Source: Streptomyces microflavus (GTDB lineage: Bacteria > Actinomycetota > Actinomycetes > Streptomycetales > Streptomycetaceae). Taken from it: 64,000 nt of DNA. The stretch lies in contig NZ_BMUG01000005.1 of the NCBI RefSeq assembly GCF_014650075.1, positions 496,001-560,000 of the forward strand. The letters run 5' to 3'. The stretch's first letter is position 1; every line of letters starts with the position of its first letter. This document shows, one piece after another, positions 16,423 through 25,185 of the stretch. The notes under the pieces are model-generated. The model saw nothing but the letters and a program-made list of their open reading frames with translations. It ran no database searches and was not told where the DNA came from. The translations under genes and the position numbers were made by a program.

Positions 16423-17317
16423 CGCCCTCACCGCCCCGGACGGAGGCGCTCCGGACGGAGGCGCTGCGCGGGCCGGGTGCGTGGTGCCGGCTGATGTTCT
16501 TCTCCAGCAGGGCGGTCGAGGCCCGCACCCCGACCGATGTGCCGGGCGAGAACTCCGGGAGCCGGCCGTCGGCCTGCTTCAGCTCGCTGAGCGCGGTGTC
16601 GATGGCGGCGTGCGCGGCGAAGAGGCAGGGGGTGCTGTAGATGGCCACCTGGCACTCCAGGTCGGTGAGTTCGGAGAGCGAGAGCCTCGGCGACTTGCCG
16701 CCCGCGATCTGGTTGAAGAGCAGCGGTTTGTCGTCGATGACCTTGCGGATGCGGCGGATCCACTCGACGTCCCGCACTCCGTCGACCAGCACCACATCGG
16801 CATCGGTCTCCGCGAGCGCCTGGGCGCGGCGCAGGATGTCCTCCTCCTCGGTGGCGTCGGTACGGGCCACGACCACCAGGTCCTGCCGGCTCTCCAGGAC
16901 GAGGTTCAGTTTCTCCAGGTACTCCTCCAGGGGCAGCACCCTCTTCCCGTCCGCGTGGCCGCACCGGCGCGGGCGCTGCTGGTCCTCCAGGATGATGCCG
17001 GAGGCCCCGATCCGCTCCAGCCGCTGCACCACGTGGCAGGCCACCTCCGGGTCGACGTAGCCGTCGTCGATGTCGACCAGCAGATGGTGGGAGGGGAAGG
17101 CGAGCCGCAGACGTTCGACGAACGCGACCATGTCCGGCCATGCGATGAAGCCGATGTCCGGCAGCCCGTAGTGGGAGGCGGCGAAACCGAAGCCGGAGAC
17201 GAAGAAGCCGTCGTAGTGCCGGGCGGCGACCGATGCCGAGTACATGTCGTAGATGCCGACGAGCGGGGTGGTTCCGGGCGTGTGGATCTGCTCGCGCAGC
17301 GCGCTTCCGTAGCGCAT
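16391..17317 (-). CDS. isocitrate lyase/PEP mutase superfamily enzyme
   Basis: The 308-residue TIM-barrel protein has the Mg-binding DIDDGY block (82-86) and EDQQRPRRCGH (111-121). Cys119 marks the lyase rather than mutase branch (isocitrate, methylisocitrate or oxaloacetate-type C-C cleavage). It is longer than PEP mutases and lacks the large insert of true isocitrate lyases. AAGGAGAG precedes the ATG at 17317. The C-terminus carries a tandem 15-bp repeat encoding two SASVR units and overlaps the convergent methyltransferase gene. Confidence 0.82.
   Translation of the reverse strand: MRYGSALREQIHTPGTTPLVGIYDMYSASVAARHYDGFFVSGFGFAASHYGLPDIGFIAWPDMVAFVERLRLAFPSHHLLVDIDDGYVDPEVACHVVQRLERIGASGIILEDQQRPRRCGHADGKRVLPLEEYLEKLNLVLESRQDLVVVARTDATEEEDILRRAQALAETDADVVLVDGVRDVEWIRRIRKVIDDKPLLFNQIAGGKSPRLSLSELTDLECQVAIYSTPCLFAAHAAIDTALSELKQADGRLPEFSPGTSVGVRASTALLEKNISRHHAPGPRSASVRSASVRGGEGVSAGATPPAR
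16436..16465 (-). repeat. two perfect 15-bp tandem repeats in the lyase gene
   Basis: CCGGACGGAGGCGCT occurs twice head to tail near the 3' end of the lyase frame. It preserves the frame and adds one SASVR unit to the protein tail. Confidence 0.8.
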
Positions 17318-17541
17318 GTCTCTCTCCTTGCGTGCGGCCGTGAACCGCGGGTGGTGAAGGGGCGGTTCGCGCACGGTAGGGAGGCGAGGGCCGCACCCGG
17401 CGACGGCGTGCGCGCTCGACGGCAACCATGATCTCTTTGCGGGCGCTCGCATACATATACCGGCCCGTGCCGGGGCGGGGCGCGGCGACACGCGGCCCCC
17501 CGGAGACGGCGCCACTCCAACTCGCCGGGGGTGGGCGCGCT

Positions 17542-18162
17542 TCAGGCTCCGTGGCCGAAACTCCAGGCCTCGACGTCCCGGTAGTGGATCGGTCCCGGGC
17601 CGCGGCCGATGTTGCTGCCGACCAGATGGAGCCGTTCGGCCTCCCACTCACGACCGGAGAACGCGGCGAGGCCCGCGGCGATCTCCACCGCGGCGGAGTG
17701 GTCGCCCCGGCGGGAGCGGGCCAGCGTCAGATGGGGCCGCAGCGGCCGCTCCGGGAAGGGGACACCGCATGCCCTGACGACGGCGCGTACGTCGGTGGCG
17801 AGCTGGTGCAGTCCTTCGAGGTCGCCCTCGATCCCGCTCCACAGGACCCGCTCGTCGAAGTGCCCGCCCCCGTGCAGCGCCAGCCGCAGGGGTCGCCGCC
17901 GCGCCGAGAGTTCGGCGAGCGGGGGCATCAGGAGCGGGACGGTGGTGACCGGGAGCTCGCCGAGGAACGCCAGGGTGATGTGCCAGTCCTCGATCCGGTT
18001 CCACCGCAGGCGCGGGTACGCCTCGTAGGCCGGACGCAGCGCCCGCGCCAGTTCGTCCTTGGCGTCGTCGGGCGGGGCGAGTGCCAGGAACACGCGGATC
18101 GTCGTGGCCTGCTCACGCTCGTCCGCAGCGGGCTCGGTAACGGCTTCGGGCGGTTCGTTCAC
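17542..18162 (-). CDS. thpR: RNA 2',3'-cyclic phosphodiesterase
   Basis: The protein of about 206 residues belongs to the 2H phosphoesterase (LigT/ThpR) family. The two catalytic HxT motifs are WHITLAFLG (about residue 53) and PHLTLARSR (about 144). The enzyme hydrolyses 2',3'-cyclic phosphates on RNA and related nucleotides in the cytoplasm. The frame stays open far upstream; the GTG at 18162 is chosen because it precedes the conserved IRVFLALAPPDD strand at normal distance, but the ribosome site is weak. Confidence 0.82.
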   Translation of the reverse strand: MNEPPEAVTEPAADEREQATTIRVFLALAPPDDAKDELARALRPAYEAYPRLRWNRIEDWHITLAFLGELPVTTVPLLMPPLAELSARRRPLRLALHGGGHFDERVLWSGIEGDLEGLHQLATDVRAVVRACGVPFPERPLRPHLTLARSRRGDHSAAVEIAAGLAAFSGREWEAERLHLVGSNIGRGPGPIHYRDVEAWSFGHGA

Positions 18163-18247
18163 CTGCCGTACCGTACGTGCCCGCCCTGCCCCCGCCACAA
18201 CGCGGGGCCGACGACGCCCGGGCCGCCGGCAGCCGTCCGGGCCGGGC

Positions 18248-19267
18248 TCACGGCAGATCTTCGCCGATGTCCTCGAAGTCCGTCGCCTGCCCCTCGGGGC
18301 GCAGGGGGTCCGCGCCGACCCTGGCGAGGAGGAGATACGCCCCGTGCGGTGCGTCGCCGCTGACGACCGGTTCACCCTCGGCGCTCAATACGCCACCGGT
18401 GCCCTCCTCGTCGACCTCGAACCCCGCCGGGTCCAACCCGAGCCGCTCCGCGAGCGGTGTCACGGCGGAGAGCAGCCGGTCCCGCGCGGTTCCGTCGCCG
18501 ACGGCCGCGGCGCTCGTGAGAGGGGACACGACAAGGAGATCGGCGAGGAACCCCCGGCGTACGCCGTCCGGGTGCGCGGCCTCGAACTCCATCGCCACCG
18601 GCCGGATTTGGGACACCAGGGGCAGCCAGGAGCGCAGCGCCTCGGCGGCGCAGCTCACCTGCTGGAGGTTGAGCTGGACACGGAAGACGACGTCGTCCGG
18701 GGAGAACCGCATCAGGGGGGCGCATGCCCCTTCGGAGAGTTGCGCGCCTGGGGCAGGCCCTGCCGGTACGGCGTTGACGACCGCGATACCGGCCTCGCCG
18801 TCCTCGAACAGGCGGACCAGCTCCGCCGGGTGGACCGGCCCCCCGGCGTGCTCGATCAGCAGAACGGGCTGCGGCTGCCCGTCCTGCTCGGCGGGAACGA
18901 AGTCGGTGACGGTCTCCCGGCGCAGGAGAACGACGTGCTCGCCGTCGTGAGGAGCGCGGAGGAACTCGTCGACGGCTGGGCGCAACTCGTCTCCGTACGC
19001 GTCCAGATCGCGCGTGAGGACGTCACGGTGCGTCGAAACGGTGACGGTGAGCCGGTCACCGGTCCGTCCATAAGAGGCGGCCAGGTCGTCCGGCAGCAGG
19101 TAGAAGACCCCGGCTTCCCCCTCGTGACCCCGGTCCAGCAACCGATGGACCAGGCGCTCGGCCGGGTCGGTGGACGTCCGGTCGAGATCGAGGATCACTT
19201 CCCTGGTGTCCGGATCGAGCGCGGGGACGGTGTCGATCCACATGCGGGTGCGGGTGAGGTCGTCCAT
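18248..19267 (-). CDS. hypothetical protein (339 aa)
   Basis: I do not recognise this soluble acidic protein. It has no signal peptide or membrane helix and contains an N-terminal MDDLTRTRMWIDTVPALD block. It could be a stress or toxin-associated protein, but nothing visible supports a function. ATG 19267 is the most conservative start, although an ATG at 19300 is also in frame. No Shine-Dalgarno precedes either because a 20-bp tandem repeat fills the region. Confidence 0.7.
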   Translation of the reverse strand: MDDLTRTRMWIDTVPALDPDTREVILDLDRTSTDPAERLVHRLLDRGHEGEAGVFYLLPDDLAASYGRTGDRLTVTVSTHRDVLTRDLDAYGDELRPAVDEFLRAPHDGEHVVLLRRETVTDFVPAEQDGQPQPVLLIEHAGGPVHPAELVRLFEDGEAGIAVVNAVPAGPAPGAQLSEGACAPLMRFSPDDVVFRVQLNLQQVSCAAEALRSWLPLVSQIRPVAMEFEAAHPDGVRRGFLADLLVVSPLTSAAAVGDGTARDRLLSAVTPLAERLGLDPAGFEVDEEGTGGVLSAEGEPVVSGDAPHGAYLLLARVGADPLRPEGQATDFEDIGEDLP

Positions 19268-19304
19268 GGGCAGTATCCAAGCACCATGGGCAGCATCCAA
19301 GCAC
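19265..19304. repeat. 20-bp tandem repeat at a gene start
   Basis: The unit CATGGGCAGYATCCAAGCAC is present twice (19265-19284 and 19285-19304) with one base difference. It includes the start codon of the hypothetical gene on the minus strand. Confidence 0.85.
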
Positions 19305-19375
19305 GTGGGCCCGGAAGGGGATGGGGAGGATGCCTCCCGGCCCCCGCGAGCCCGGCATGATCCAAACGAGAGGCC

Positions 19376-19858
19376 CTAGGTGTCGGCCGGGGCCAGCCAT
19401 GTGCCGATGCGGGCCAGGGCGCCGGGCCCGTAGTCGGCGGTGACATCGTCGGCGAGGTCCGCGACGGTGATCGAGCGCAGGGCTTCGCGCCAGGCGGCCT
19501 CTGCCCGGCCCATGGCGCGGTTGATGGCGCAGGGTGTGGTGCACGCCTCCGGGGGAGTGGCCATGGGCCCGCGTTGGCGGATCTCGGTGCAGACGAAAGC
19601 GGGCCCCGGGCCGTCGACCGCTTCGACGACGTCGAGCACGGTGATGAGGGAGGGCGAGCGGGTGAGGACGTATCCGCCCGCCTTGCCCTGTACCGACTGG
19701 ACGAGTCCCGCCCGCGAGAGTGCCTGCAGTTGCTTGGCGAGGTAGCTGGGCGACACGTCGTGCAACTCCGCCAGCCGTGCGGCGGGGGCGGGTTCTTCGG
19801 CCGAGGTCAGCACGACGCAGCAGTGCAGTGCCCACTCGACCCCACCAGACATTTTCAC
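19376..19858 (-). CDS. Rrf2-family regulator with three-cysteine cluster
   Basis: The 160-residue protein has the Rrf2 winged helix (about residues 5-80; ARLAELHDVSPSYLAKQLQALSRAGLVQSVQGKAGGYVL). A cysteine set follows, FVCTEIR, EACTTPC (three Cys between about 90 and 112), as in Fe-S-binding NsrR/IscR-like members. It may sense redox or nitrosative stress through an Fe-S cluster. The start is GTG 19858 or ATG 19852. It is divergent from an NmrA-like gene with two dyads between them. Confidence 0.88.
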   Translation of the reverse strand: MKMSGGVEWALHCCVVLTSAEEPAPAARLAELHDVSPSYLAKQLQALSRAGLVQSVQGKAGGYVLTRSPSLITVLDVVEAVDGPGPAFVCTEIRQRGPMATPPEACTTPCAINRAMGRAEAAWREALRSITVADLADDVTADYGPGALARIGTWLAPADT

Positions 19859-19885
19859 TTCTTCACTCTAATCCACCGCCCCGAA

Positions 19886-19933
19886 TACCCGGACATCAAA
19901 TATCCGGGTAGCATCTCGGACAGAAGATGTCCG
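19886..19933. promoter_or_regulatory. two dyads between Rrf2 and NmrA-like genes
   Basis: TACCCGGA (19886-19893) pairs with TCCGGGTA (19903-19910), and CGGACA (19917-19922) pairs with TGTCCG (19928-19933). Both lie in the shared upstream region and are candidate Rrf2 sites. Confidence 0.6.
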
Positions 19934-20004
19934 CGTTTGGTGGACGGGTGGCGGTGACGTACCCGGAAGCCGGACGGGGCTGGTGATCGAGGAAGGGCAG
20001 AGCC

Positions 20005-20745
20005 ATGCACATTGCTGTCATCGGCGGAACCGGGCTGATCGGATCCCAGGTGGTACGGGATCTCGACGCGGCCGGTCACCGCGCGGTACCCCACTCCCAG
20101 TCCACCGGCGTGGACGTGATCACCGGCGAAGGCCTGGACGCCGCCCTCGTCGGTGCGGACGTGGTGGTCAACCTCACCAACTCGCCGACGTTCGACGACG
20201 CTTCGCCCGCGTTCTTCCGGACCTCGATGGACAACCTCGTCACCGCCGCCCGGAAGGCGTCCGTCGGGCACTTCGTCGTCCTGTCGATCGTCGGGGTCGA
20301 CCAGGTGCCCGAACTGGACTACTACCGGGCCAAGACGCTCCAGGAGGACATCCTCAAGGCCGGCCCCGTGCCTTACTCCATCGTCCGCGCCACACAGTTC
20401 ATGGAGTTCATCGACGCCGTCCTGTCCTGGACCGCCGACGACGAGACCGTCCGCCTTCCGCGTACCCGGCTCCAGCCGGTCGCCGCCGCGGACGTCGCCG
20501 CCACCGTCGCCGAGATCGCCTCCGGTGCTCCCCTGCAGCACACGCTCGACCTCGCCGGTCCCGACGCCTATCCCCTGGACGAACTGGGCCGCATCACCCT
20601 TCGGGCCAAGGGGGACGGCCGCTCCGTGACCACCGACGACACCGCGGGGATGTTCGCCGCCGTCGACGGTGACGTCCTCACTCCCAAGAGCGGCGCCCGT
20701 ATCGCCCACACGCGCTACACCGACTGGCTGGCGCAGCGCTCCTGA
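20005..20745 (+). CDS. NmrA-like NAD(P)-binding protein
   Basis: The 246-residue protein has an N-terminal Rossmann motif (IAVIGGTGLIGSQVV, residues 3-17) and a conserved YYRAKTLQEDILKAGPVPYSIVRATQFMEF block. It belongs to atypical SDRs related to NmrA and quinone or anthranilate reductase-like proteins. It may be a NADPH sensor or reductase that answers the Rrf2 regulator. A GGAAGGG ribosome site precedes the ATG, and a terminator follows the stop. Confidence 0.86.
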   Translation: MHIAVIGGTGLIGSQVVRDLDAAGHRAVPHSQSTGVDVITGEGLDAALVGADVVVNLTNSPTFDDASPAFFRTSMDNLVTAARKASVGHFVVLSIVGVDQVPELDYYRAKTLQEDILKAGPVPYSIVRATQFMEFIDAVLSWTADDETVRLPRTRLQPVAAADVAATVAEIASGAPLQHTLDLAGPDAYPLDELGRITLRAKGDGRSVTTDDTAGMFAAVDGDVLTPKSGARIAHTRYTDWLAQRS

Positions 20746-20750
20746 CCTGA

Positions 20751-20784
20751 CCGGCCGCCCCGGGATCTTCTCCGGGGCGGCCGG
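20751..20784 (+). terminator. rho-independent terminator
   Basis: A 13-bp perfect stem (20751-20763 with 20772-20784) with an 8-nt loop follows the NmrA-like gene. The remaining 307 bp up to the P450 gene shows no gene or clear motif. Confidence 0.85.
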
Positions 20785-21091
20785 CGGCCCGGCGCCGTAC
20801 CGGACGGCCGGAGGTGTGCCGTGACGGCATGATTCCGGCCGTGCTCCCGCGAACGGTTCCGGCCGTCGGCAGCCCGGCCGGCATGCCCGCTGCGGACCGT
20901 CGGCCCCACCGTGACCGAGCGGACGCCGCGGGCTTCGAACGCGTACGAAAGACACCGGCCAGATCCATGGCCCCTGTGAGCTGGCCGGTCTACCCGTCGA
21001 CCAGATAGGTGCCTGAGGCATCCAATGGTGGGAGGGCGCGGAACGACCGGCTCCGCGCACACGACCGCGTACTGCGAGGCGACCCGATCCC

Positions 21092-21139
21092 ATGACGGAA
21101 CCCATGACGGAACCCATGACGGAACCCATGACGGACCCG
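21092..21139 (+). repeat. 12-bp tandem repeat at P450 N-terminus
   Basis: ATGACGGAACCC occurs three times in direct succession followed by ATGACGGACCCG. Slippage here changes the number of MTEP units and of start codons without changing frame. Confidence 0.9.
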
Positions 21140-22366
21140 GCCCGACAGGACCTCGACCCCATCGCCCACGCCACCGCACCGACCCCCGCGACGCCCTTCC
21201 CCCAGGACCGCGGCTGCCCCTACCACCCGCCCGCCGGGTACGAACCCCTGCGCGCCGCCCGCCCGCTGAGCCGGGTCACCCTCTTCGACGGACGCTCGGT
21301 CTGGGCGGTCACCGGGCATGCCCTGGCCCGCCGGCTGCTGGCCGATCCCCGGCTGTCCACCGACCGTACCCACCCCGACTTCCCCGTCCCGGCCGAGCGG
21401 TTCGCGAATGTGGAGCAGCGCCGCGTCGCTCTTCTCGGCGTCGACGATCCCGAGCACAACGTCCAGCGCAGGATGCTCATCCCGAGCTTCTCCGTGAAGC
21501 GGATCGGCGCGCTGCGCCCCCGTATCCAGGAGACCGTGGACCGGCTGCTCGACGCGATGGAGCGGCAGGGGCCGCCCGCGGAGCTGGTCAGCGCCTACGC
21601 CCTGCCGGTGCCGTCGATGGTGATCTGCGCGCTGCTCGGCGTGCCGTACGCCGACCACGAATTCTTCGAGGAGTGCTCGCAACGGCTCCTGCGCGGCCCC
21701 GGCGCCGCCGACGTCAACAGGGCCCGCGACGAACTGGAGGAGTACCTGGGCGCGCTGATCGACCGCAAGCGTACGGAACCGGGGGAGGGGCTCCTCGACG
21801 AGCTGATCCACCGCGACCACCCGGACGGACCCGTCGACCGGGAGGAGCTGATCTCGTTCGCCGTGATCCTGCTCATCGCCGGACACGAGACGACGGCGAA
21901 CATGATCTCGCTCGGCACGTTCACTCTGCTGCGCCACCCCGAACAGCTCGCGGCGCTGCGGGCCGGAGAGACGACGACGGCCGTGGTGGTCGAGGAACTG
22001 CTGCGGTTCCTGTCCATCGCCGAGGGCCTGCAGCGGCTGGCGACCGAGGACATGGAGGTCGCCGGGACGACGATCCGCAAGGGTGAGGGCGTGGTCTTCT
22101 CGACCTCGCTCATCAACCGCGACGCAGACGTGTTCCCCCGGGCCGAGACCCTCGACTGGGACCGCCCGGCCCGCCACCATCTCGCCTTCGGCTTCGGCGT
22201 CCACCAGTGCCTGGGCCAGAACCTGGCCCGCGCCGAGCTCGACATCGCGATGCGCTCCCTCTTCGAGCGGCTGCCGAACCTCAGGCTCGCCGTGCCCGCG
22301 CAGGAGATCCCCCACAAACCGGGGGACACGATCCAGGGCATGCTCGAACTGCCCGTGGCCTGGTGA
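21092..22366 (+). CDS. cytochrome P450, CYP105-like
   Basis: The 424-residue protein has the I-helix AGHETT (263-268), the ExxR motif at Glu302-Arg305, and the haem-ligand loop FGFGVHQCLG with Cys373. It is a soluble bacterial monooxygenase likely fed electrons by the coupled 3Fe-4S ferredoxin. The N-terminus begins with three copies of Met-Thr-Glu-Pro and one variant, encoded by a 12-bp tandem repeat. Four in-frame ATGs therefore compete as start (21092, 21104, 21116, 21128). The substrate is unknown. Confidence 0.92.
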   Translation: MTEPMTEPMTEPMTDPARQDLDPIAHATAPTPATPFPQDRGCPYHPPAGYEPLRAARPLSRVTLFDGRSVWAVTGHALARRLLADPRLSTDRTHPDFPVPAERFANVEQRRVALLGVDDPEHNVQRRMLIPSFSVKRIGALRPRIQETVDRLLDAMERQGPPAELVSAYALPVPSMVICALLGVPYADHEFFEECSQRLLRGPGAADVNRARDELEEYLGALIDRKRTEPGEGLLDELIHRDHPDGPVDREELISFAVILLIAGHETTANMISLGTFTLLRHPEQLAALRAGETTTAVVVEELLRFLSIAEGLQRLATEDMEVAGTTIRKGEGVVFSTSLINRDADVFPRAETLDWDRPARHHLAFGFGVHQCLGQNLARAELDIAMRSLFERLPNLRLAVPAQEIPHKPGDTIQGMLELPVAW

Positions 22367-22569
22367 GCGGCGTGGGCATCCAGGTCGACAAGGAACGCTG
22401 CGTGGGGGCCGGCATGTGCGCCCTGACCGCACCGGACGTGTTCACACAGGACGACGACGGCCTCAGCGAGGTGCTCCCGGGCCGGGCGGAGACGACCGGA
22501 GGACATCCGCTGGTGGCGGAGGCGATGAGGGCCTGTCCGGTGGGGGCGGTGGCGCTGGCCGCCGACTGA
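22363..22569 (+). CDS. 3Fe-4S ferredoxin partner of the P450
   Basis: The 68-residue protein has three cluster cysteines, Cys13, Cys19 and Cys58, in CVGAGMC and ACPVGA. This is the three-cysteine pattern of 3Fe-4S ferredoxins that serve Streptomyces CYP105 enzymes. The GTG overlaps the P450 stop (GTGA), indicating coupling. No ferredoxin reductase gene is adjacent. Confidence 0.92.
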   Translation: MSGVGIQVDKERCVGAGMCALTAPDVFTQDDDGLSEVLPGRAETTGGHPLVAEAMRACPVGAVALAAD

Positions 22570-22662
22570 CGGGGCAGGACGGGGGAGGGTGGGGGAGGAG
22601 CCGGGGACCGAGGCGGCAGTGAGGTCGATGGCATACCGCTTTGCGGCATTTATGATGTCTTG

Positions 22663-23274
22663 ATGCGATCTGCTCCTTGGTGGGCTCTGCTCTCCTCCGG
22701 GTGTGCGCCCGTGCTGCTGGTCGGTTCCTGGACGATCGCGCAGCTGCGACAGGGCCAGGCGTACGACCCCGCGAAGCAGACCCTGAGTGTGCTGGCGTCC
22801 TACGGGGCCACCAGCTACTGGCTGATGACGGGGATGCTGTTGATGCTGGGGGCGTGCTACGTGGTCACGGCGCACGCGCTCCGGGCGGCGGCCTTCGCCG
22901 GGCGGGTCGCCCTGGCCGGCGGTGGACTGTGCGCCCTGGCACTGACGTTGGTGCCGGTCCCGAGGGGCGGTGGGGCCCTGGAGCACGGGGCCGTGGCCAC
23001 CCTCGGCCTCGTACTGCTGGCGGTATGGCCTTGCCTGGCCGCCGTTCGCGGAGCGGGACCGGTTCCGTGGGGGCTGCGGCTGGATGTGTCGCTCACCGTG
23101 AGCGCGTTGATGGGCGCGTCCGCGTTGTGGTTCCTGGCCGAACTGCAGAGCGCGGGGGCGCCCGGCATCGCCGAGCGGGTGGTGACGTTCTGTCAGGCGC
23201 TGTGGCCCTTCCTGGTGGTCGTCTCCTGTCGGCGGGTCGCCGGCCGGCAGGAGACGACGCGGCCGCAGGGCTGA
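22663..23274 (+). CDS. DUF998 membrane protein
   Basis: The 203-residue protein has about six hydrophobic helices and the early QTLSVLASYGA block and SALMGASALWF helix typical of the DUF998 family. Its role is unknown. TATGAT at 22651-22656 is a good -10, placing the start of transcription at the ATG itself, so the mRNA is probably leaderless. Confidence 0.82.
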   Translation: MRSAPWWALLSSGCAPVLLVGSWTIAQLRQGQAYDPAKQTLSVLASYGATSYWLMTGMLLMLGACYVVTAHALRAAAFAGRVALAGGGLCALALTLVPVPRGGGALEHGAVATLGLVLLAVWPCLAAVRGAGPVPWGLRLDVSLTVSALMGASALWFLAELQSAGAPGIAERVVTFCQALWPFLVVVSCRRVAGRQETTRPQG

Positions 23275-23296
23275 ACGCCGGGCCGGTGCCCCCGGC

Positions 23297-24481
23297 TCAG
23301 CGGTTCTTCATGGCGAAGGGGCCCTTGTCGCCGAAGACGAGGCCGGCGAAGCGCTCGGCGATCCGCCGGTGGGTGGCGGGATCCGGGTGCAGATCGTCGG
23401 GCAGCGGCAGCTCGGCGTGGTCGGTCCCGTTGTAGAGGTCGAGGCCGTCGAGGTGGTGCAGATGGGGGTCGGTGGCGGCGCGTTCTCCGACGAGCCGGGC
23501 CAGTTCGTCCCGGATGACGGTGAGGGTCAGCTTCCCGGCGGCGGTCTCCGAGGGATCGCCGGTGGCGATGAACCGCAGCCGGCCTTCGCCCATCGCGCTG
23601 TAGTCGGTGGCGCTGGGGCCGGGGGTGTGCTCGTGGATGGGGCAGTGGATCGGCGAGACCACCAGCAGGGGAGTGGTGGGGTGCCCTTCGCGGATGGTGT
23701 CGAGGAAGCCATGGACGGCGGGGCCGAACGCACGCAGTCGCATGGCGTCGTGGTTGACGAGGTTGATGCCGATCTTGACGCTGATCAGGTCGGCGGGCGT
23801 GTCCCGCATGGCGCGGGCGGTGAAGGGGTCGAGCAGGGCGCTGCCGCTGAAACCCAGGTTGATCAGGTCGGCCCCGCCACGAGCCGCGGCCAGAGCGGGC
23901 CAGGTGCCGGTCGGGGTGGCGGCGTTGGAGCCGTGGCTGATGGAACTGCCGTGGTGCAGCCAGACCGGCCGGCCGCTGGGCCGGGGGGTGAGGAGCGGCG
24001 CGTCGGTGCGCAGGGCGACCAGCTCGGTGGTCTCGTCGTGGGGCAGCCAGATCTCGATGTCCTTCTCGCCGTCCGCCAGACCGGTGAACCGGAGGGTCTC
24101 CACGGGGCCGGGGCGGGCCCGCACGGTTCCTGACGCCAGGTCGATCGTGAGCGTGTCGCCGTCCGGCGCACTGGCCCGGCCCGCGAGGTGACCGTCGACG
24201 AGGAGCTCGTACACCCCGTCGGGACGCCGTGGAGCTCCGGGGTAGACCCTCTTGGTGGCCACCACGTCCAGCTCGACGGCGGTGGCCCGGGTACGGAAGG
24301 CCAGCCGGACCCCGGAGGGCTGCGACTCGGCCATGGCCAGCTGCCCGTCGGGTATCTGCTCCCGGGCATGGGCGGGCAACCGGTGGGGCAGTACGCCGCG
24401 TTCGGTCCGTTCCAGGTCGAGGGCGCCGCGCAGGACGTCGGGGCTGATGGGAGTGGTGGTCCAGTCGGGCAGGGCGTTCAT
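23297..24481 (-). CDS. SGNH/GDSL hydrolase with N-terminal beta domain
   Basis: The 394-residue protein has a beta-rich N-terminal domain (about 1-175) and an SGNH hydrolase domain. The catalytic serine is in HHGSSISHG (about 185-193), block II is GFSGSA, block III KIGINLVN, and the Asp-His pair is in DDLHPD near residue 365. It probably deacylates a sugar ester or similar. No signal peptide is visible. It lies 49 bp downstream of a TetR gene on the same strand and is likely co-transcribed. Confidence 0.85.
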   Translation of the reverse strand: MNALPDWTTTPISPDVLRGALDLERTERGVLPHRLPAHAREQIPDGQLAMAESQPSGVRLAFRTRATAVELDVVATKRVYPGAPRRPDGVYELLVDGHLAGRASAPDGDTLTIDLASGTVRARPGPVETLRFTGLADGEKDIEIWLPHDETTELVALRTDAPLLTPRPSGRPVWLHHGSSISHGSNAATPTGTWPALAAARGGADLINLGFSGSALLDPFTARAMRDTPADLISVKIGINLVNHDAMRLRAFGPAVHGFLDTIREGHPTTPLLVVSPIHCPIHEHTPGPSATDYSAMGEGRLRFIATGDPSETAAGKLTLTVIRDELARLVGERAATDPHLHHLDGLDLYNGTDHAELPLPDDLHPDPATHRRIAERFAGLVFGDKGPFAMKNR

Positions 24482-24530
24482 CGTCTCGTTCTCTTCGCCG
24501 GGAAAGGGGTGGGTGGGCGGGAGGTTCGGG

Positions 24531-25103
24531 TCAGGCGGCGGCGGGCCAGTTGCGCAGCAGGGAGTCGAGGGCGCCAAGGATCTCGGTCCAGCTCTCCTGG
24601 GACGCGGGGGAGCTGTGGCTGAAGCCGCCGGCCGCCTCCAGCCCGACGTACCCGCTGAAGACACTGCCCAGCAGCCGCACCGCATGCGTCTGCTGGAGCT
24701 CGTCCAGGTCGTAGCCGCGCAGGATGGCCCGCATCATCTGCGAGTGCCGTACGCCGGCACTCGCGGCGGCTGCCTCCGCGTCGAGCCGGAACTGGGCTGC
24801 GGCGAACCGCCCCGGGTGCTGGACGGCGTAATCGCGGTACGCGTCGGCGAAGGCCATGAGCGCGTCCTTGCCGGCCCGCCCCGCCAGAGCAGCGGATGCC
24901 TGGTCGGCGAGCTCCTCCAGGGCGAGCAACGCGATCTTCGTCTTGAGATCGTGGGCGTTCTTGACGTGCGAGTACAGGCTCGCGGTCCTGACGCCCAGCT
25001 GCCGGGCGAGTGCCGAGGGCGTCACCTGCTCGAAGCCGATCTCGTCCGCCAGCTCGGCCCCTGCCCTCACCACGCGCTCCGCAGCCGGTCCTGCCTTGGC
25101 CAT
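24531..25103 (-). CDS. TetR-family regulator
   Basis: The 190-residue protein has a helix-turn-helix (about residues 27-52; TPSALARQLGVRTASLYSHVKNAHDL) and a WHG-type C-terminal domain with AFADAYRDYAVQHPGRF. The ATG at 25103 follows GGAGGG. It heads an operon with the SGNH hydrolase and is divergent from the FBP-domain gene. A 10-bp-arm dyad lies between. Confidence 0.88.
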   Translation of the reverse strand: MAKAGPAAERVVRAGAELADEIGFEQVTPSALARQLGVRTASLYSHVKNAHDLKTKIALLALEELADQASAALAGRAGKDALMAFADAYRDYAVQHPGRFAAAQFRLDAEAAAASAGVRHSQMMRAILRGYDLDELQQTHAVRLLGSVFSGYVGLEAAGGFSHSSPASQESWTEILGALDSLLRNWPAAA

Positions 25104-25129
25104 GACACCCTCCGAACACATCCCTGTGA

Positions 25130-25172
25130 TTGCCTAAGGGAATATACATTTGCCTAATGGCTTTAGGCAAAT
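25130..25172. promoter_or_regulatory. TTTGCCTAA operator of the TetR gene
   Basis: ATTTGCCTAA (25148-25157) and TTAGGCAAAT (25163-25172) form perfect 10-bp arms around TGGCT, with a third half-site TTGCCTAA at 25130-25137. The AT-rich block is sharply different from its surroundings and sits between the divergent genes. Confidence 0.75.
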
Positions 25173-25185
25173 TAGCGTGGCTGTT

